Shown here piece after piece: positions 22,451 to 28,958 of a stretch of 28,958 bases of DNA (within the stretch, counting starts at the first letter, position 1; every line of letters begins with the position of its first letter). A program made the translations under genes and the position numbers. The DNA is taken from positions 1 to 28,958 of the IMG/VR virus record IMGVR_UViG_3300035188_000624. One strand, given 5' to 3'. A model generated the notes under the pieces. The model saw nothing but the letters and a program-made list of their open reading frames with translations, ran no database searches and had not been told where the DNA came from. Source of the DNA: a virus.

Positions 22451-23139
22451 GGGGCGACGGTCTCGACGTGCGGGTCATCTACCGACCCACGATGCTCCAG
22501 CGCGACTGGATAGCCGACCGGCAGGAGTCGACGGCGTCGCGGCGTCGCGGCGTGCGCATGTGGAGCGGCGCGCAGGTCGTGCGCGAGGAGGTCGCCGAGG
22601 CGCTGCGTGCGCTCGGGTATATCGTTCCGCATCTTCGCGCGCACCGTCATTCAGTCGTAACGCTGCTGCGGAGCATGGATGTGGCACAGACTCGGTTCAG
22701 CCGAGTGCACGAGCCTGCCGGGCGTCTTGACCTGCACGTCACACACGCGATGGGGTTGGCGTTGACCGCGGCGAACCTGCGCGACGACGAGTGCACGATG
22801 CAGGCGACCCTCTCCGCGCTCCTCGACTCGCGGCGAGACGCGCCCATCGCGGCGTCTCTCGCGGAGGCTGACGGCGTCGCGCACAGCGCCTCATCGACTG
22901 AGCCGAAGCATCTACGCAAGCGCACGGCCGACCCGGTGGATTACGTCGCGCGACACCTGACGCTCTGCCGCGAGCGTGCCGCCCGTGACGCGTGGCTGAT
23001 GCGCGGCGGGCCAGGCAAGGCGCCTCCGTCCACGGTCGATGACCACCTCGGGCGCGCGGTGCACCGGGGCGATGCGAGGCTCATCGCGCTCGACCAGGTG
23101 CGCGTGGAGCGGGCAGAGACGGCGCGGGGCGGTGTGTGA
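22447..23139 (+). CDS. Hypothetical protein beside the methyltransferase
   Basis: 230 residues, ATGA overlap start, GTGTGA overlap with the methyltransferase. Mostly helical and Arg-rich (QRDWIADRQESTASRRRGV; EEVAEALRALGYIVPHLRAH; CRERAARDAWLMRGGPG). I recognise no motif. Context between resolvase and methyltransferase suggests a DNA-related role only weakly. Confidence 0.45.
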   Translation: MRGDGLDVRVIYRPTMLQRDWIADRQESTASRRRGVRMWSGAQVVREEVAEALRALGYIVPHLRAHRHSVVTLLRSMDVAQTRFSRVHEPAGRLDLHVTHAMGLALTAANLRDDECTMQATLSALLDSRRDAPIAASLAEADGVAHSASSTEPKHLRKRTADPVDYVARHLTLCRERAARDAWLMRGGPGKAPPSTVDDHLGRAVHRGDARLIALDQVRVERAETARGGV

Positions 23140-24140
23140 ATGAGCTGGCACTTTTCGCGGGCGCTGGGGGCGGCATTCTCGGCGGCCTTGAGCTCGGATG
23201 GCGAACCGTCTGCGCCGTTGAACTCGACCGATACGCCCGCGCCGTGCTCATGGCCCGACAGGACGACGCGAGCCTTGAGCCCTTCCCCGTGTGGGATGAC
23301 GTGTCAACCTTCGACGGGAGACCGTGGGCTGGACTCGTGGATGTCGTCTCTGGCGGCTTCCCGTGTCAGGACATCAGCGTCGCAGGCTCCGGCGCCGGCA
23401 TCGACGGCGCGCGCTCGGGACTCTGGCGAGAGATGGCCCGCATCATTGGCGAGGTTCGACCACGCTACGTCTTCGTGGAAAACTCTCCAGCTCTCGTTAC
23501 TCGAGGACTCGGCACCGTGCTCGGTGACCTGGCCGCGCTCGGGTACGATGCAGAGTGGGGCGTGCTCGGAGCGTCCGATGTTGGCGCCCCGCACAGGCGA
23601 CAGCGAATCTGGATATTGGCTCAACTGCCCGACGCCGACGGTCAAAGGCAACTACAACAAGGCCGGGCTGTCCGACAAAAGCGGGGACGGGCTCGCGACA
23701 TGGGCCGCGCAGTTTCCGACGCCGACCTCGACACCCTACGGCACACGCAACAACGGGCACCGGCCCGACGGGTCGACGTATCGGACGGCGGGCGCCCCGA
23801 GTCTCGACACGATGGCGCGGCGGGCAATGTGGCCCACGCCGCTGGCAACGGACGGCAGTCACGGCGGCCCGAATCAGGCGGGCGGGAAGGGCGACCTGCG
23901 GCTCTCGTCGGCGGTGGCGCGGTCGATGCTACCTACGCCGACGGCGAACAACGCGAGCAACAACGGCAGTCCTTCGCAACACAGGCGCAACGCGCTCCCG
24001 CTGGATGCGGTAGCTGGTGGGCCGCTGAACCCGACGTGGGTCGAGTGGCTCATGGGGTGCCTCTCGGGTGGACCGCCTGCGATGCCTCGGCAATGGGCAA
24101 GTACCTGCCTGCGCGGCGGAAGCGTGGCGGCAACTCCTGA
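23136..24140 (+). CDS. dcm: DNA (cytosine-5-)-methyltransferase with altered C-terminus
   Basis: 334 residues from GTG 23136. C5-methyltransferase motifs in order: motif I LALFAGAGGG (4-13), motif IV GGFPCQDIS (about 73-81, catalytic Cys near 77), motif VI FVENSPAL (about 112-119), motif VIII RRQRIWI (about 154-160), then a repetitive target-recognition region with DADG-like units, and motif IX GRVAHGVP just before the end. Motif X should follow in the same frame, but RVDRLRCLGNGQVP is found in the -1 frame from 24065 to the stop at 24160. A single missing base near 24060 explains this. As read, the enzyme lacks motif X, which helps form the AdoMet site, so activity is uncertain. It probably protected phage DNA from host restriction. 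Confidence 0.75.
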   Translation: MNELALFAGAGGGILGGLELGWRTVCAVELDRYARAVLMARQDDASLEPFPVWDDVSTFDGRPWAGLVDVVSGGFPCQDISVAGSGAGIDGARSGLWREMARIIGEVRPRYVFVENSPALVTRGLGTVLGDLAALGYDAEWGVLGASDVGAPHRRQRIWILAQLPDADGQRQLQQGRAVRQKRGRARDMGRAVSDADLDTLRHTQQRAPARRVDVSDGGRPESRHDGAAGNVAHAAGNGRQSRRPESGGREGRPAALVGGGAVDATYADGEQREQQRQSFATQAQRAPAGCGSWWAAEPDVGRVAHGVPLGWTACDASAMGKYLPARRKRGGNS

Positions 24141-24195
24141 CCCGGGCGCGGGGCGGGTGATTCCGGCATCGCCGTGTGGTACGATGCCCACATGA
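23140..24195 (+). CDS. Overlapping +1-frame protein spanning the whole dcm gene
   Basis: 351 residues from ATG 23140, four bases after the dcm start. It resembles, from memory, a family of uncharacterised phage proteins: MSWHFSRAL start, GDRGLDSWMSSLAASRVRTS, SSWKTLQLSLLEDS, TWPRSGTMQSG, repeated PTPT units (CPTPTV, FPTPTS, WPTPLA, LPTPTA) and LNPTWVEWLMG. Those proteins normally continue FP.GWT after WLMG; here that continuation (PLGWTACDAS) is in the dcm frame because of the same 1-nt lesion that removed motif X. It may be a true overprinted gene, or a conserved-looking shadow of dcm; codon-level comparison is needed to tell. Confidence 0.4.
   Translation: MSWHFSRALGAAFSAALSSDGEPSAPLNSTDTPAPCSWPDRTTRALSPSPCGMTCQPSTGDRGLDSWMSSLAASRVRTSASQAPAPASTARARDSGERWPASLARFDHATSSWKTLQLSLLEDSAPCSVTWPRSGTMQSGACSERPMLAPRTGDSESGYWLNCPTPTVKGNYNKAGLSDKSGDGLATWAAQFPTPTSTPYGTRNNGHRPDGSTYRTAGAPSLDTMARRAMWPTPLATDGSHGGPNQAGGKGDLRLSSAVARSMLPTPTANNASNNGSPSQHRRNALPLDAVAGGPLNPTWVEWLMGCLSGGPPAMPRQWASTCLRGGSVAATPDPGAGRVIPASPCGTMPT
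24057..24065 (+). other. Predicted single-base deletion site affecting both dcm-locus frames
   Basis: GTGCCTCTC at 24057-24065. Adding one base (for example one C at 24060-24061) restores GVPSRVDRLRCLGNGQVP in the dcm frame up to a stop at 24160, and at the same time WLMGCPLGWTACDAS in the +1 frame up to 24140. No X XXY YYZ slippery heptamer is present, so programmed frameshifting is not supported. Confidence 0.6.
24157..24185 (+). promoter_or_regulatory. Extended -10 promoter for a leaderless lysis transcript
   Basis: GTGATT (24157-24162, 3 of 6 to TTGACA), 17-bp spacer, TGG-TACGAT (24177-24185), then 6 nt (24186-24191) to ATG 24192. Same geometry as the promoters at 793 and 8617. The -35 element overlaps the stop codon of the restored dcm frame. 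Confidence 0.6.
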
Positions 24196-24716
24196 GCGAC
24201 GCGACGGAACGCTTGTCCATGAACTATGCGGCGTGGGAACTGATGGACCGTCGCAGCGGTCCCGGGCTCCACGGTCGCCGATGGCTGCGCGCCGGGTCTC
24301 GGGCGCGGTATCAGCGCCTCGTCACCGGCACCGTGCAGCGCATCCGCGACGAGGTCGGGGGCGCGGTGCGCATCGTCTCGGGCGAGCGCGCGCACTCGAG
24401 GACCGCGAAGTCGAGCCGGCACGTACCGCCCGAGGACCGGGCCGACCCGCGCGAGCGTGGCGACGACGCAGCGGCCGACCTCGCCACGGCGTTCATGTCG
24501 GCGCTCGAGCTGGGCATCCTCGCGCTGCGGCTGATGGGGCAGGGCGTCATCCCGGCGGGCGGCGTCGGGGTCTACCCGGATTTCGCCCACGTGGACAATC
24601 GAGGCCGGGTCGCCACGTGGCGCGGGCCGGGCGTCTCGGATGCAGATTACGCGCGGGTCACCGCTGCGGCGCAGGTCGCCCGGCAGGCAATCCGCACAAG
24701 GATGGAGGTCGGCTGA
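24192..24716 (+). CDS. Peptidase M15A-like endolysin
   Basis: 174 residues; ATG 24192 lies 6 nt after an extended -10 box. M15A features: VRIVSGERAHSRTAKSSRHV (about residues 56-75) with the zinc-ligand His of SSRH, acidic residues after it (DRADP, DDAAADL), and the C-terminal GGVGVYPDFAHVDNRGRVATW with the second catalytic/ligand H-x-D pattern FAHVD. The usual spacing from SRH to the zinc-binding Asp (H-x6-D) is not exact: the nearest Asp residues are at +5 and +8. It should cut peptide crosslinks in host cell wall. It opens a run of envelope-directed genes and has no signal peptide, so a holin would be needed for release. Confidence 0.75.
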   Translation: MSDATERLSMNYAAWELMDRRSGPGLHGRRWLRAGSRARYQRLVTGTVQRIRDEVGGAVRIVSGERAHSRTAKSSRHVPPEDRADPRERGDDAAADLATAFMSALELGILALRLMGQGVIPAGGVGVYPDFAHVDNRGRVATWRGPGVSDADYARVTAAAQVARQAIRTRMEVG

Positions 24717-25171
24717 TGCGAGCGTTTCTCTGGTGGGTCATCGCGTTCATCGCGTGCAATGGCGGGCTGATGAGCCGCGCGCAGGCGCAGGATTCGCAGG
24801 GCGTCTACGGCACTCGATACGGGTGCGTCGTCGTCGCCGCTGCGACGGGGTCATGGGGCGAGCTCACGAGTGACGACCTCTACGACCCGGCCACGGGCAC
24901 CGCGCTCGCGGCGGGGCTGTATCTTCAGGAGGTGTCGGTGGTGTCGCGCGAGACCGCGGGCACCGGCGACAATGCGGTCCTGTGCATGGGCGCCTCGGCA
25001 GGCTGCGGCGCGACGACTCACGCGCCCCGCATCGTGGCGGGTGGCGCTCGGGTGTGGTCGACGCGTGGCCTGGTCGCGGGCGGTGTGACGGCGCAGGCCG
25101 TGTCACTGCGCTCGGTCGGGAGCGGGACGGCTGACCTCGAGGTGTGCGGCACGTATCGGACGCAGCCGTGA
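24716..25171 (+). CDS. Secreted protein of unknown function
   Basis: 151 residues in a TGATG overlap with the endolysin gene. A Sec signal peptide is clear: MRAFLWWVIAFIACNGGLM followed by SRAQAQ, with AQA as a likely signal peptidase I site near residue 25. The mature part is Gly/Ala/Thr-rich and beta-like, with cysteine pairs (GCVVV, LCMGASAGCG, EVCG) that could form disulfides outside the cytoplasm. No family recognised. A secreted product is unusual for a structural protein and points to action in the periplasm or at the cell surface. Confidence 0.55.
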   Translation: MRAFLWWVIAFIACNGGLMSRAQAQDSQGVYGTRYGCVVVAAATGSWGELTSDDLYDPATGTALAAGLYLQEVSVVSRETAGTGDNAVLCMGASAGCGATTHAPRIVAGGARVWSTRGLVAGGVTAQAVSLRSVGSGTADLEVCGTYRTQP

Positions 25172-26004
25172 GCGGCGCGCGCCTGCTACTCCTCGGGGTC
25201 TGCATCACGCTCGGCATCGCGGGCATCGGGACGTATGCCGTCGGCGCAGGGTCGAGCATCACGCTGCCGAGCAGCGGGGGCAGCGGGGCGGATACCACGC
25301 TGAGCAACCTGAGCGACGCTGCGGCCGCGCGAACGAACCTCGGGCTCGGGACTGCGGCAGTCGCCGCGTCGACCGACTTCCTGGCGGGGTTCGCCGCCGA
25401 CTCGTGGACCTACGAGTGGGCGAACCCGAGCGGCGCGCTGCCCTCGGGATGGTCTCTCACGCAGTCGCCGAACGCGGCGACCGTGACCTATCCGACGGTC
25501 GGCACGGGCACGTCCATTCGCATCGTCACCGGCACGTCGTCGACCGGCTACTTGTCGCGCACGCTCTCGGAACTGACGACGGAGACGGAGTGGGAGGCGC
25601 GCGTCGAGATGCTGGCGAGCACCTTGGGCGCGAACGGGAACAACTACATCGTCATCCGCGACGGGACGAAGCGCATCGGGGTGTATCCCAGTTCGTCGGG
25701 GCACGTCATCGAGACGACGACGGCATCGATGGCACGCCCCATCGCCACGGGCGCGTATTACATCCTCACGATTCAGCGCACGGCCGGGTATGTGAGGTTC
25801 TGGTGCAACGGCGACCTCATCGACACGAAGGTCTATTCGACGATGACCGCCGACACGAATAACCCCGGCGAAATCCGTATCGGCACGGCGACCGCCGTGA
25901 CCGGCATCGTGAGCGAGATTCGGTCGTTCAAAATCAAGTTCGGCGCAATCAACGACGCGCCGCCAAGTCACACACTCGAGGGCATCCTGCGGGGGTCACC
26001 ATGA
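25168..26004 (+). CDS. Exported tail-fibre-like protein with lectin-like C-terminus
   Basis: 278 residues from GTG in a GTGA overlap. N-terminal hydrophobic segment (ARLLLLGVCITLGIAGIGTY) acts as signal peptide or anchor. Residues 45-72 (DTTLSNLSDAAAARTNLGLG) match the repeat style common in phage tail fibres. The rest (about 80-265) is a beta-rich domain with WTYEWANPSG, WEARVEML, NNYIVIRDGTKRIGVY, YYILTIQRTAGYVRFWCNGD and IVSEIRSFKIKFG, the layout of a LamG/concanavalin-like lectin. A fibre-like protein with an export signal, set among lysis genes, could coat the cell surface or periplasm; a plain virion fibre is the alternative. Confidence 0.5.
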   Translation: MSGARLLLLGVCITLGIAGIGTYAVGAGSSITLPSSGGSGADTTLSNLSDAAAARTNLGLGTAAVAASTDFLAGFAADSWTYEWANPSGALPSGWSLTQSPNAATVTYPTVGTGTSIRIVTGTSSTGYLSRTLSELTTETEWEARVEMLASTLGANGNNYIVIRDGTKRIGVYPSSSGHVIETTTASMARPIATGAYYILTIQRTAGYVRFWCNGDLIDTKVYSTMTADTNNPGEIRIGTATAVTGIVSEIRSFKIKFGAINDAPPSHTLEGILRGSP

Positions 26005-26327
26005 CGCGCATCATCGGTCTCTGCGCGGCTCTCGCGCTCCTCATCTCCTGCGGCTCGGCGACCGTGCCGAGCATCGAGCGCGACGTGTGGGTCTGCTCCA
26101 CGCCGGTCGCGTCGGTCCCGGTCGCGGTGCCGTCGCTGACGGGCCTGCCGGTGCGGCTCGTGGCACTGCGCGCGACCCTCGAGGCTGACGGCCTGCGGGT
26201 CGACGTGGGGTGCTCGCGGCAGGTCGCCGAGACGCCCGATGCAGCGCTCCCGGTCGTGGCTGCGAGCTCGGCACCGGACGCGGTACTGCCGGCCGCCGAG
26301 GACGCGCCCCCGGGGCTCGCGCCGTGA
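26001..26327 (+). CDS. Small lipoprotein, possible outer spanin
   Basis: 108 residues, ATGA overlap. MTRIIGLCAALALLISCGS has a lipobox (LISC, Cys near residue 17), so the product should be lipidated. The mature part is Pro/Val/Ala-rich with two further Cys. Lipoproteins in lysis cassettes are often outer-membrane spanin subunits (Rz1-like) that pair with an inner-membrane coiled-coil subunit; 26678 fits that partner. The protein is somewhat long for Rz1. Confidence 0.55.
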   Translation: MTRIIGLCAALALLISCGSATVPSIERDVWVCSTPVASVPVAVPSLTGLPVRLVALRATLEADGLRVDVGCSRQVAETPDAALPVVAASSAPDAVLPAAEDAPPGLAP

Positions 26328-26506
26328 ACCTCGGCCTGCGGGGATACCGCACGCTACTCGCGGGCGTCGTGGGTATGGGCCTCATCGCCGCACTCGCCAT
26401 CCATGCAGGCGGGTCGGTAGAGGGCGCCATCGCACAGATTGCCGGCATCGTCGCCATCCTCGCGGGGCGGTCGATGTCGCAGCGTGACAGCGGGCCGGGC
26501 GCCTGA
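26324..26506 (+). CDS. Small membrane protein, candidate holin
   Basis: 60 residues from GTG in a GTGA overlap. One clear hydrophobic helix (LLAGVVGMGLIAALAIHAGG) and a second weaker one (AIAQIAGIVAILAGRS) are separated by a short turn, and the C-terminus is charged (MSQRDSG). Two-helix proteins of this size beside an endolysin are usually class II holins, which form the membrane lesions that release the endolysin. Confidence 0.5.
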   Translation: MNLGLRGYRTLLAGVVGMGLIAALAIHAGGSVEGAIAQIAGIVAILAGRSMSQRDSGPGA

Positions 26507-26685
26507 TGCCGCTGGTGCCTCGACGCCGACGCAGGCCGACACGCATCGAGCGCGCGGGCTGGTTCGGCGCGTGCGCCGTGCTGCCTCCGCAGACGCACGG
26601 GTGGGCATGGGCGGCGCAGTGCATTGAGCGCCCGCGCGCCCCGGTCTGCTCACCCGTGTTCGGGCCGGAGTGCGCCCGTGGATAG
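26506..26685 (+). CDS. Very small basic protein in the lysis cassette
   Basis: 59 residues, starting ATG 26506 in a TGATG overlap with the holin candidate and overlapping the next gene by 8 bases, exactly the spacing style of the operon. Arg-rich N-terminus (PLVPRRRRRPTRIERAG), then Trp/Cys-containing middle (WFGACAVLPPQTHGWAWAAQ) and a Pro/Cys-rich end. It fills what would otherwise be the only unexplained gap in the operon. Function unknown. Confidence 0.45.
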   Translation: MPLVPRRRRRPTRIERAGWFGACAVLPPQTHGWAWAAQCIERPRAPVCSPVFGPECARG

Positions 26686-26974
26686 CGCCCCGGCCGTCGC
26701 TGTGGTGCTCGGCATCGTCGGCGCGACCGTCACGCTCGGCGGCATCCTGTGGCGCATGGCCTCGGCGATGGAGAGGACCAGGTTGATGGTCGAGCGTCTC
26801 GTGGTCGACTTCCAGCGCAGTGAGTCCGACATCAAGCGAATCGACGGCGAGCGGGTGAGCCAGCGGGTATGCTCGGAGCGTATGCACGGACTTCGGCGCG
26901 ACCTGACGCAGCAGTCGATGATCCATCACCTGGGGGGCATACCGCCCGCCCCGGGGACACAGGGAGACGGATGA
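26678..26974 (+). CDS. Membrane-anchored coiled-coil protein, possible inner spanin
   Basis: 98 residues from GTG 26678. One N-terminal transmembrane helix (AVAVVLGIVGATVTLGGILW, about residues 5-24) followed by a charged helical part (RLVVDFQRSESDIKRIDGER). N-in topology with a periplasmic coiled coil is the form of inner-membrane spanin subunits; XhlA-like hemolysin accessory proteins are an alternative. Overlaps the next gene by ATGA. Confidence 0.45.
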   Translation: MDSAPAVAVVLGIVGATVTLGGILWRMASAMERTRLMVERLVVDFQRSESDIKRIDGERVSQRVCSERMHGLRRDLTQQSMIHHLGGIPPAPGTQGDG

Positions 26975-27402
26975 CCATGCCGATGACCGTCGTCATCTAC
27001 GGCGAGACCGAGGCGCCCCGTGCGCTGCTCATCGCGGCGGCGCGGGCGCTCGGCGCCAACGTCACCATCGCGCTCTCGAGCACGCTCGACGTGCTGCGGC
27101 TCCTCGACGTGCAGCCGCCCCCGACGCTGCTCCTCGTCGCCGAAGACACTGGCGAGGGCATGAGCATCGCAGAGGATGACCCGACGCGACTGCTCCACGA
27201 CCACGTGCTGCGAGCTGCGCGAGACCGGGGCGTTCCGGCTGTGATGCTCGGGCGGTGGACGCGGACGGGTCCGGTCGGTGGGGCGCCGGTGGTCTACGAT
27301 TGGGGCGCAGCGCAGCGGGCGAGCGTCATCCTCGAGGTGGCGCGGGTCGCACGGGAGCAGATGGCGGCGTGGCCCGCGGGTCCGCAGCGGATGGCAGTGT
27401 GA
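26971..27402 (+). CDS. Hypothetical alpha/beta protein before the terminase
   Basis: 143 residues. Alternating strands and helices (MTVVIYGETEAPRALLIAAA, TLLLVAEDTGEGM, VPAVMLGRW) give a Rossmann- or receiver-like look, but conserved receiver residues are not all present. GGGAG before ATG 26971 supports this start; ATG 26977 and 26983 are alternatives. GTGTGA overlap with the small terminase gene. Function unknown. Confidence 0.45.
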   Translation: MTMPMTVVIYGETEAPRALLIAAARALGANVTIALSSTLDVLRLLDVQPPPTLLLVAEDTGEGMSIAEDDPTRLLHDHVLRAARDRGVPAVMLGRWTRTGPVGGAPVVYDWGAAQRASVILEVARVAREQMAAWPAGPQRMAV

Positions 27403-27863
27403 GCGCGCCCCGGGCCAAGAAGGGCGCGCGGCGTCCTCCGCCTACGCATGAGCAGGGGGCGCCCACAAAGTGCACGCCCGAGGTCATGGACCGACTCTGC
27501 GCCGAAATGGAGACGCTCGGATTCGTGGGCGCTGCGTGCGCTCGGGCCGGCGTCGTCAAGAGCACGGTGCAAGATTGGGTCGCCCGGGGTGAGCGGGGCG
27601 AGGAGCCTTTCGCGACTTTCGCGGCCCGATGGGCACAGGCGCGCGCGCGCGCGAATGCCGTGCTCCTCGACCACGTGCGAGGCGCATCCGCGAGCGGCGA
27701 CTGGAAGGCTGCCGCGTGGCTCCTCGAGCGCGCGTCCCCGGATGAGTACCCGCGCGAGCCCTCGGTCACCGTCACGACTCACGTGCACCAAGGCGTCGAG
27801 ACAGCGCCGCTCCTCGAGCGCATCGCAGCACGTACCGCCCCGGAGCGCTCGGGCTCGGCATGA
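27399..27863 (+). CDS. Terminase small subunit
   Basis: 154 residues from GTG 27399. After a basic N-terminus it has the small-terminase HTH region: FVGAACARAGVVKSTVQDWV (about residues 42-61), then FATFAARWAQARARANAVLL, and the characteristic GDWKAAAWLLERASPDEYP near residue 105. The C-terminal tail is likely the segment that contacts the large subunit. It recognises the packaging site and starts DNA cutting. It overlaps the large terminase by ATGA. Confidence 0.8.
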   Translation: MSAPRAKKGARRPPPTHEQGAPTKCTPEVMDRLCAEMETLGFVGAACARAGVVKSTVQDWVARGERGEEPFATFAARWAQARARANAVLLDHVRGASASGDWKAAAWLLERASPDEYPREPSVTVTTHVHQGVETAPLLERIAARTAPERSGSA

Positions 27864-28958
27864 CCACGCCGCGCATCGCGGACCTCGACCCGCTGCCGTG
27901 GCAGGCCGACATGCTCGCCGCTGGCCTCTCGGGTCACTGGCCCGGCGACATCGCGGCAATCCGCGGCGGGCTCGGGAGCGGTAAGAGCCTCGCACTCTGC
28001 GCGCTCGCGTGCCTCATCGCCGAACATCGACCCGGCGCAACCGTGGTCGTGGGCATGGATACGCATCGGCGCCTCCGTGACGTGCACCTCCCGCATCTCC
28101 ACGGGCTGCTCTCGGGCTCGACGGTGGCCCACCAAATCAGCGAGCAGGCGTTCGCGTGGCCTTCGGGGTCGCGCCTCATCCTCGCGCACCTCGACACGCC
28201 CGCAGGCGCGGGCCTCGGGCAGAGCCCCATTGAGGGCGTCAATGCACACGCGGTGCTCATCGACGAGTGCCAGACGCTACGGCCCGACGTGCTCGACGTG
28301 GCGCGCTCCCGAGCTCGCGTGCCGATGACGCAGGGCGGACACATCCGCGCGCCCATCGTGCTCACGTGCGGCATCCCCGTGGAGCCTGCGTGGTGGGTCG
28401 AGCGGACGCGCGAGGTCGGCGGGGCGGTGTACCTGCCGGTGAGCGCCGACAACGTGGCGCACCTCGGGCCGGGTTGGCTCGACCGGATGCGCGAGACGCT
28501 CGGCGAGCGGGACTTTTCGGCGCTCGCGGAGAACCGACCGCTCCCGCCATCGGGGTCCGTGTTTCGGTCGTGGCAACCGGAGCGCTGCGTCGTCGACCTG
28601 GTGCCGGATTGGGGCACGATGCGGTGCCTCCTCGCGATGGACTTCGGCCTCCGTCACCCCGCGGTCCTCGCCCTCGCAGAGACCGGGCGTAACCGCTGGT
28701 GCGTCGTGCGGGAGTGGGCACCCGACGACGAGGCGCTCCCCGACCTGCTCGCGCGCCTCGCAGCCGACTGCGTGCCTCGGCGCCACTGGACCCCGGGCGA
28801 CCGGCGCATCCCGCTCGACATGGTCGTGGTCGACCCGGCAGGCGCTGCGCGGTCGGCGCAGACCGGGGCGTCTGACCTCGACCTGGTGCGCGCGGCGCAT
28901 CCGCAGGGGCTCGGCATGGTGCCCATTATCGAGCGCGACCCGGCGCGGCGTGACATTG
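27860..28958 (+). CDS. Terminase large subunit, N-terminal part (3' truncated by window end)
   Basis: 366 residues visible, no stop before the window edge. Adenine-binding Q-motif-like PLPWQ (11-15), Walker A GGLGSGKS (36-43), Walker B AVLIDECQ near residue 131-138, a coupling-motif-like IVLTCGIP near 166, and the start of the RNase H-like nuclease domain with LAMDFGLRHPAVLAL near 257 and MVVVDPAG near 320, whose Asp residues bind metal. It pumps DNA into the prohead and cuts it. The C-terminal end with the last nuclease acidic residue is outside the window. Confidence 0.88.
   Translation, partial: MTTPRIADLDPLPWQADMLAAGLSGHWPGDIAAIRGGLGSGKSLALCALACLIAEHRPGATVVVGMDTHRRLRDVHLPHLHGLLSGSTVAHQISEQAFAWPSGSRLILAHLDTPAGAGLGQSPIEGVNAHAVLIDECQTLRPDVLDVARSRARVPMTQGGHIRAPIVLTCGIPVEPAWWVERTREVGGAVYLPVSADNVAHLGPGWLDRMRETLGERDFSALAENRPLPPSGSVFRSWQPERCVVDLVPDWGTMRCLLAMDFGLRHPAVLALAETGRNRWCVVREWAPDDEALPDLLARLAADCVPRRHWTPGDRRIPLDMVVVDPAGAARSAQTGASDLDLVRAAHPQGLGMVPIIERDPARRDI

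Noticed and set aside
24050-24070. Programmed -1 frameshifting to join dcm motif X.
   Set aside because: No X XXY YYZ heptamer is in register at the junction, and one missing base explains both frames more simply.
1-28958. Integrase, attachment site, tRNA or CI-type repressor indicating a temperate phage.
   Set aside because: None could be supported; only small HTH proteins were found, so lifestyle stays open.

Overview
The window looks like one contiguous piece of a tailed double-stranded DNA phage or prophage. It is very GC-rich, every credible gene is on the + strand, and genes are tightly packed with many ATGA, GTGA and TGATG overlaps. A lipobox protein, Sec-type signal peptides and a probable spanin/holin set beside an M15-type endolysin suggest a Gram-negative (diderm) host; the composition would suit a high-GC proteobacterium or myxobacterium-like lineage, but this is a weak inference. 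No integrase, tRNA, rRNA, CRISPR array or insertion sequence was seen. The left edge cuts a Mu F-like minor head protein and the right edge cuts the large terminase, so portal and major capsid genes probably lie just outside, as expected for a circular or permuted map opened inside the head module.

Layout. 1-2913: end of the minor head protein and head-tail connector/neck proteins. 2910-13407: tail module, with a tail tube candidate, a tail assembly chaperone pair with a textbook -1 slippery heptamer (CCCAAAA, 4636-4642), a tape measure, and distal tail/baseplate candidates. A DUF4338/DruA-like gene (8055-8639) is inserted in this module. 13408-24140: early region, with small unknown proteins, HTH proteins, a RecT-like annealing protein, a ParB-like protein, SSB, an HNH endonuclease fused to a recombinase-like domain, a replication initiator candidate with an iteron-like array inside its gene, a DnaC-type helicase loader, a RecU-like Holliday junction resolvase, and a cytosine-C5 methyltransferase whose DNA also holds a full-length overlapping +1 reading frame. 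24192-27402: lysis and secreted proteins. 27399-28958: small and large terminase.

Control signals. (1) Three operons (828, 8652, 24192) start with an extended -10 box (TGn-TAnnnT) exactly 6 nt before the start codon, implying leaderless mRNAs. (2) Two near-identical operator-promoter regions (13411 and 17229) drive two early operons. (3) At least seven genes are preceded by a hairpin with a GAGG (once CAGG) tetraloop directly followed by the Shine-Dalgarno sequence; stem bases change between copies while pairing is kept, so this looks like a selected RNA element. It marks mostly early/replication genes plus the DruA-like gene in the late region. This hairpin family, the intragenic origin candidate and the dual-frame dcm locus with a 1-nt lesion are the most notable observations.
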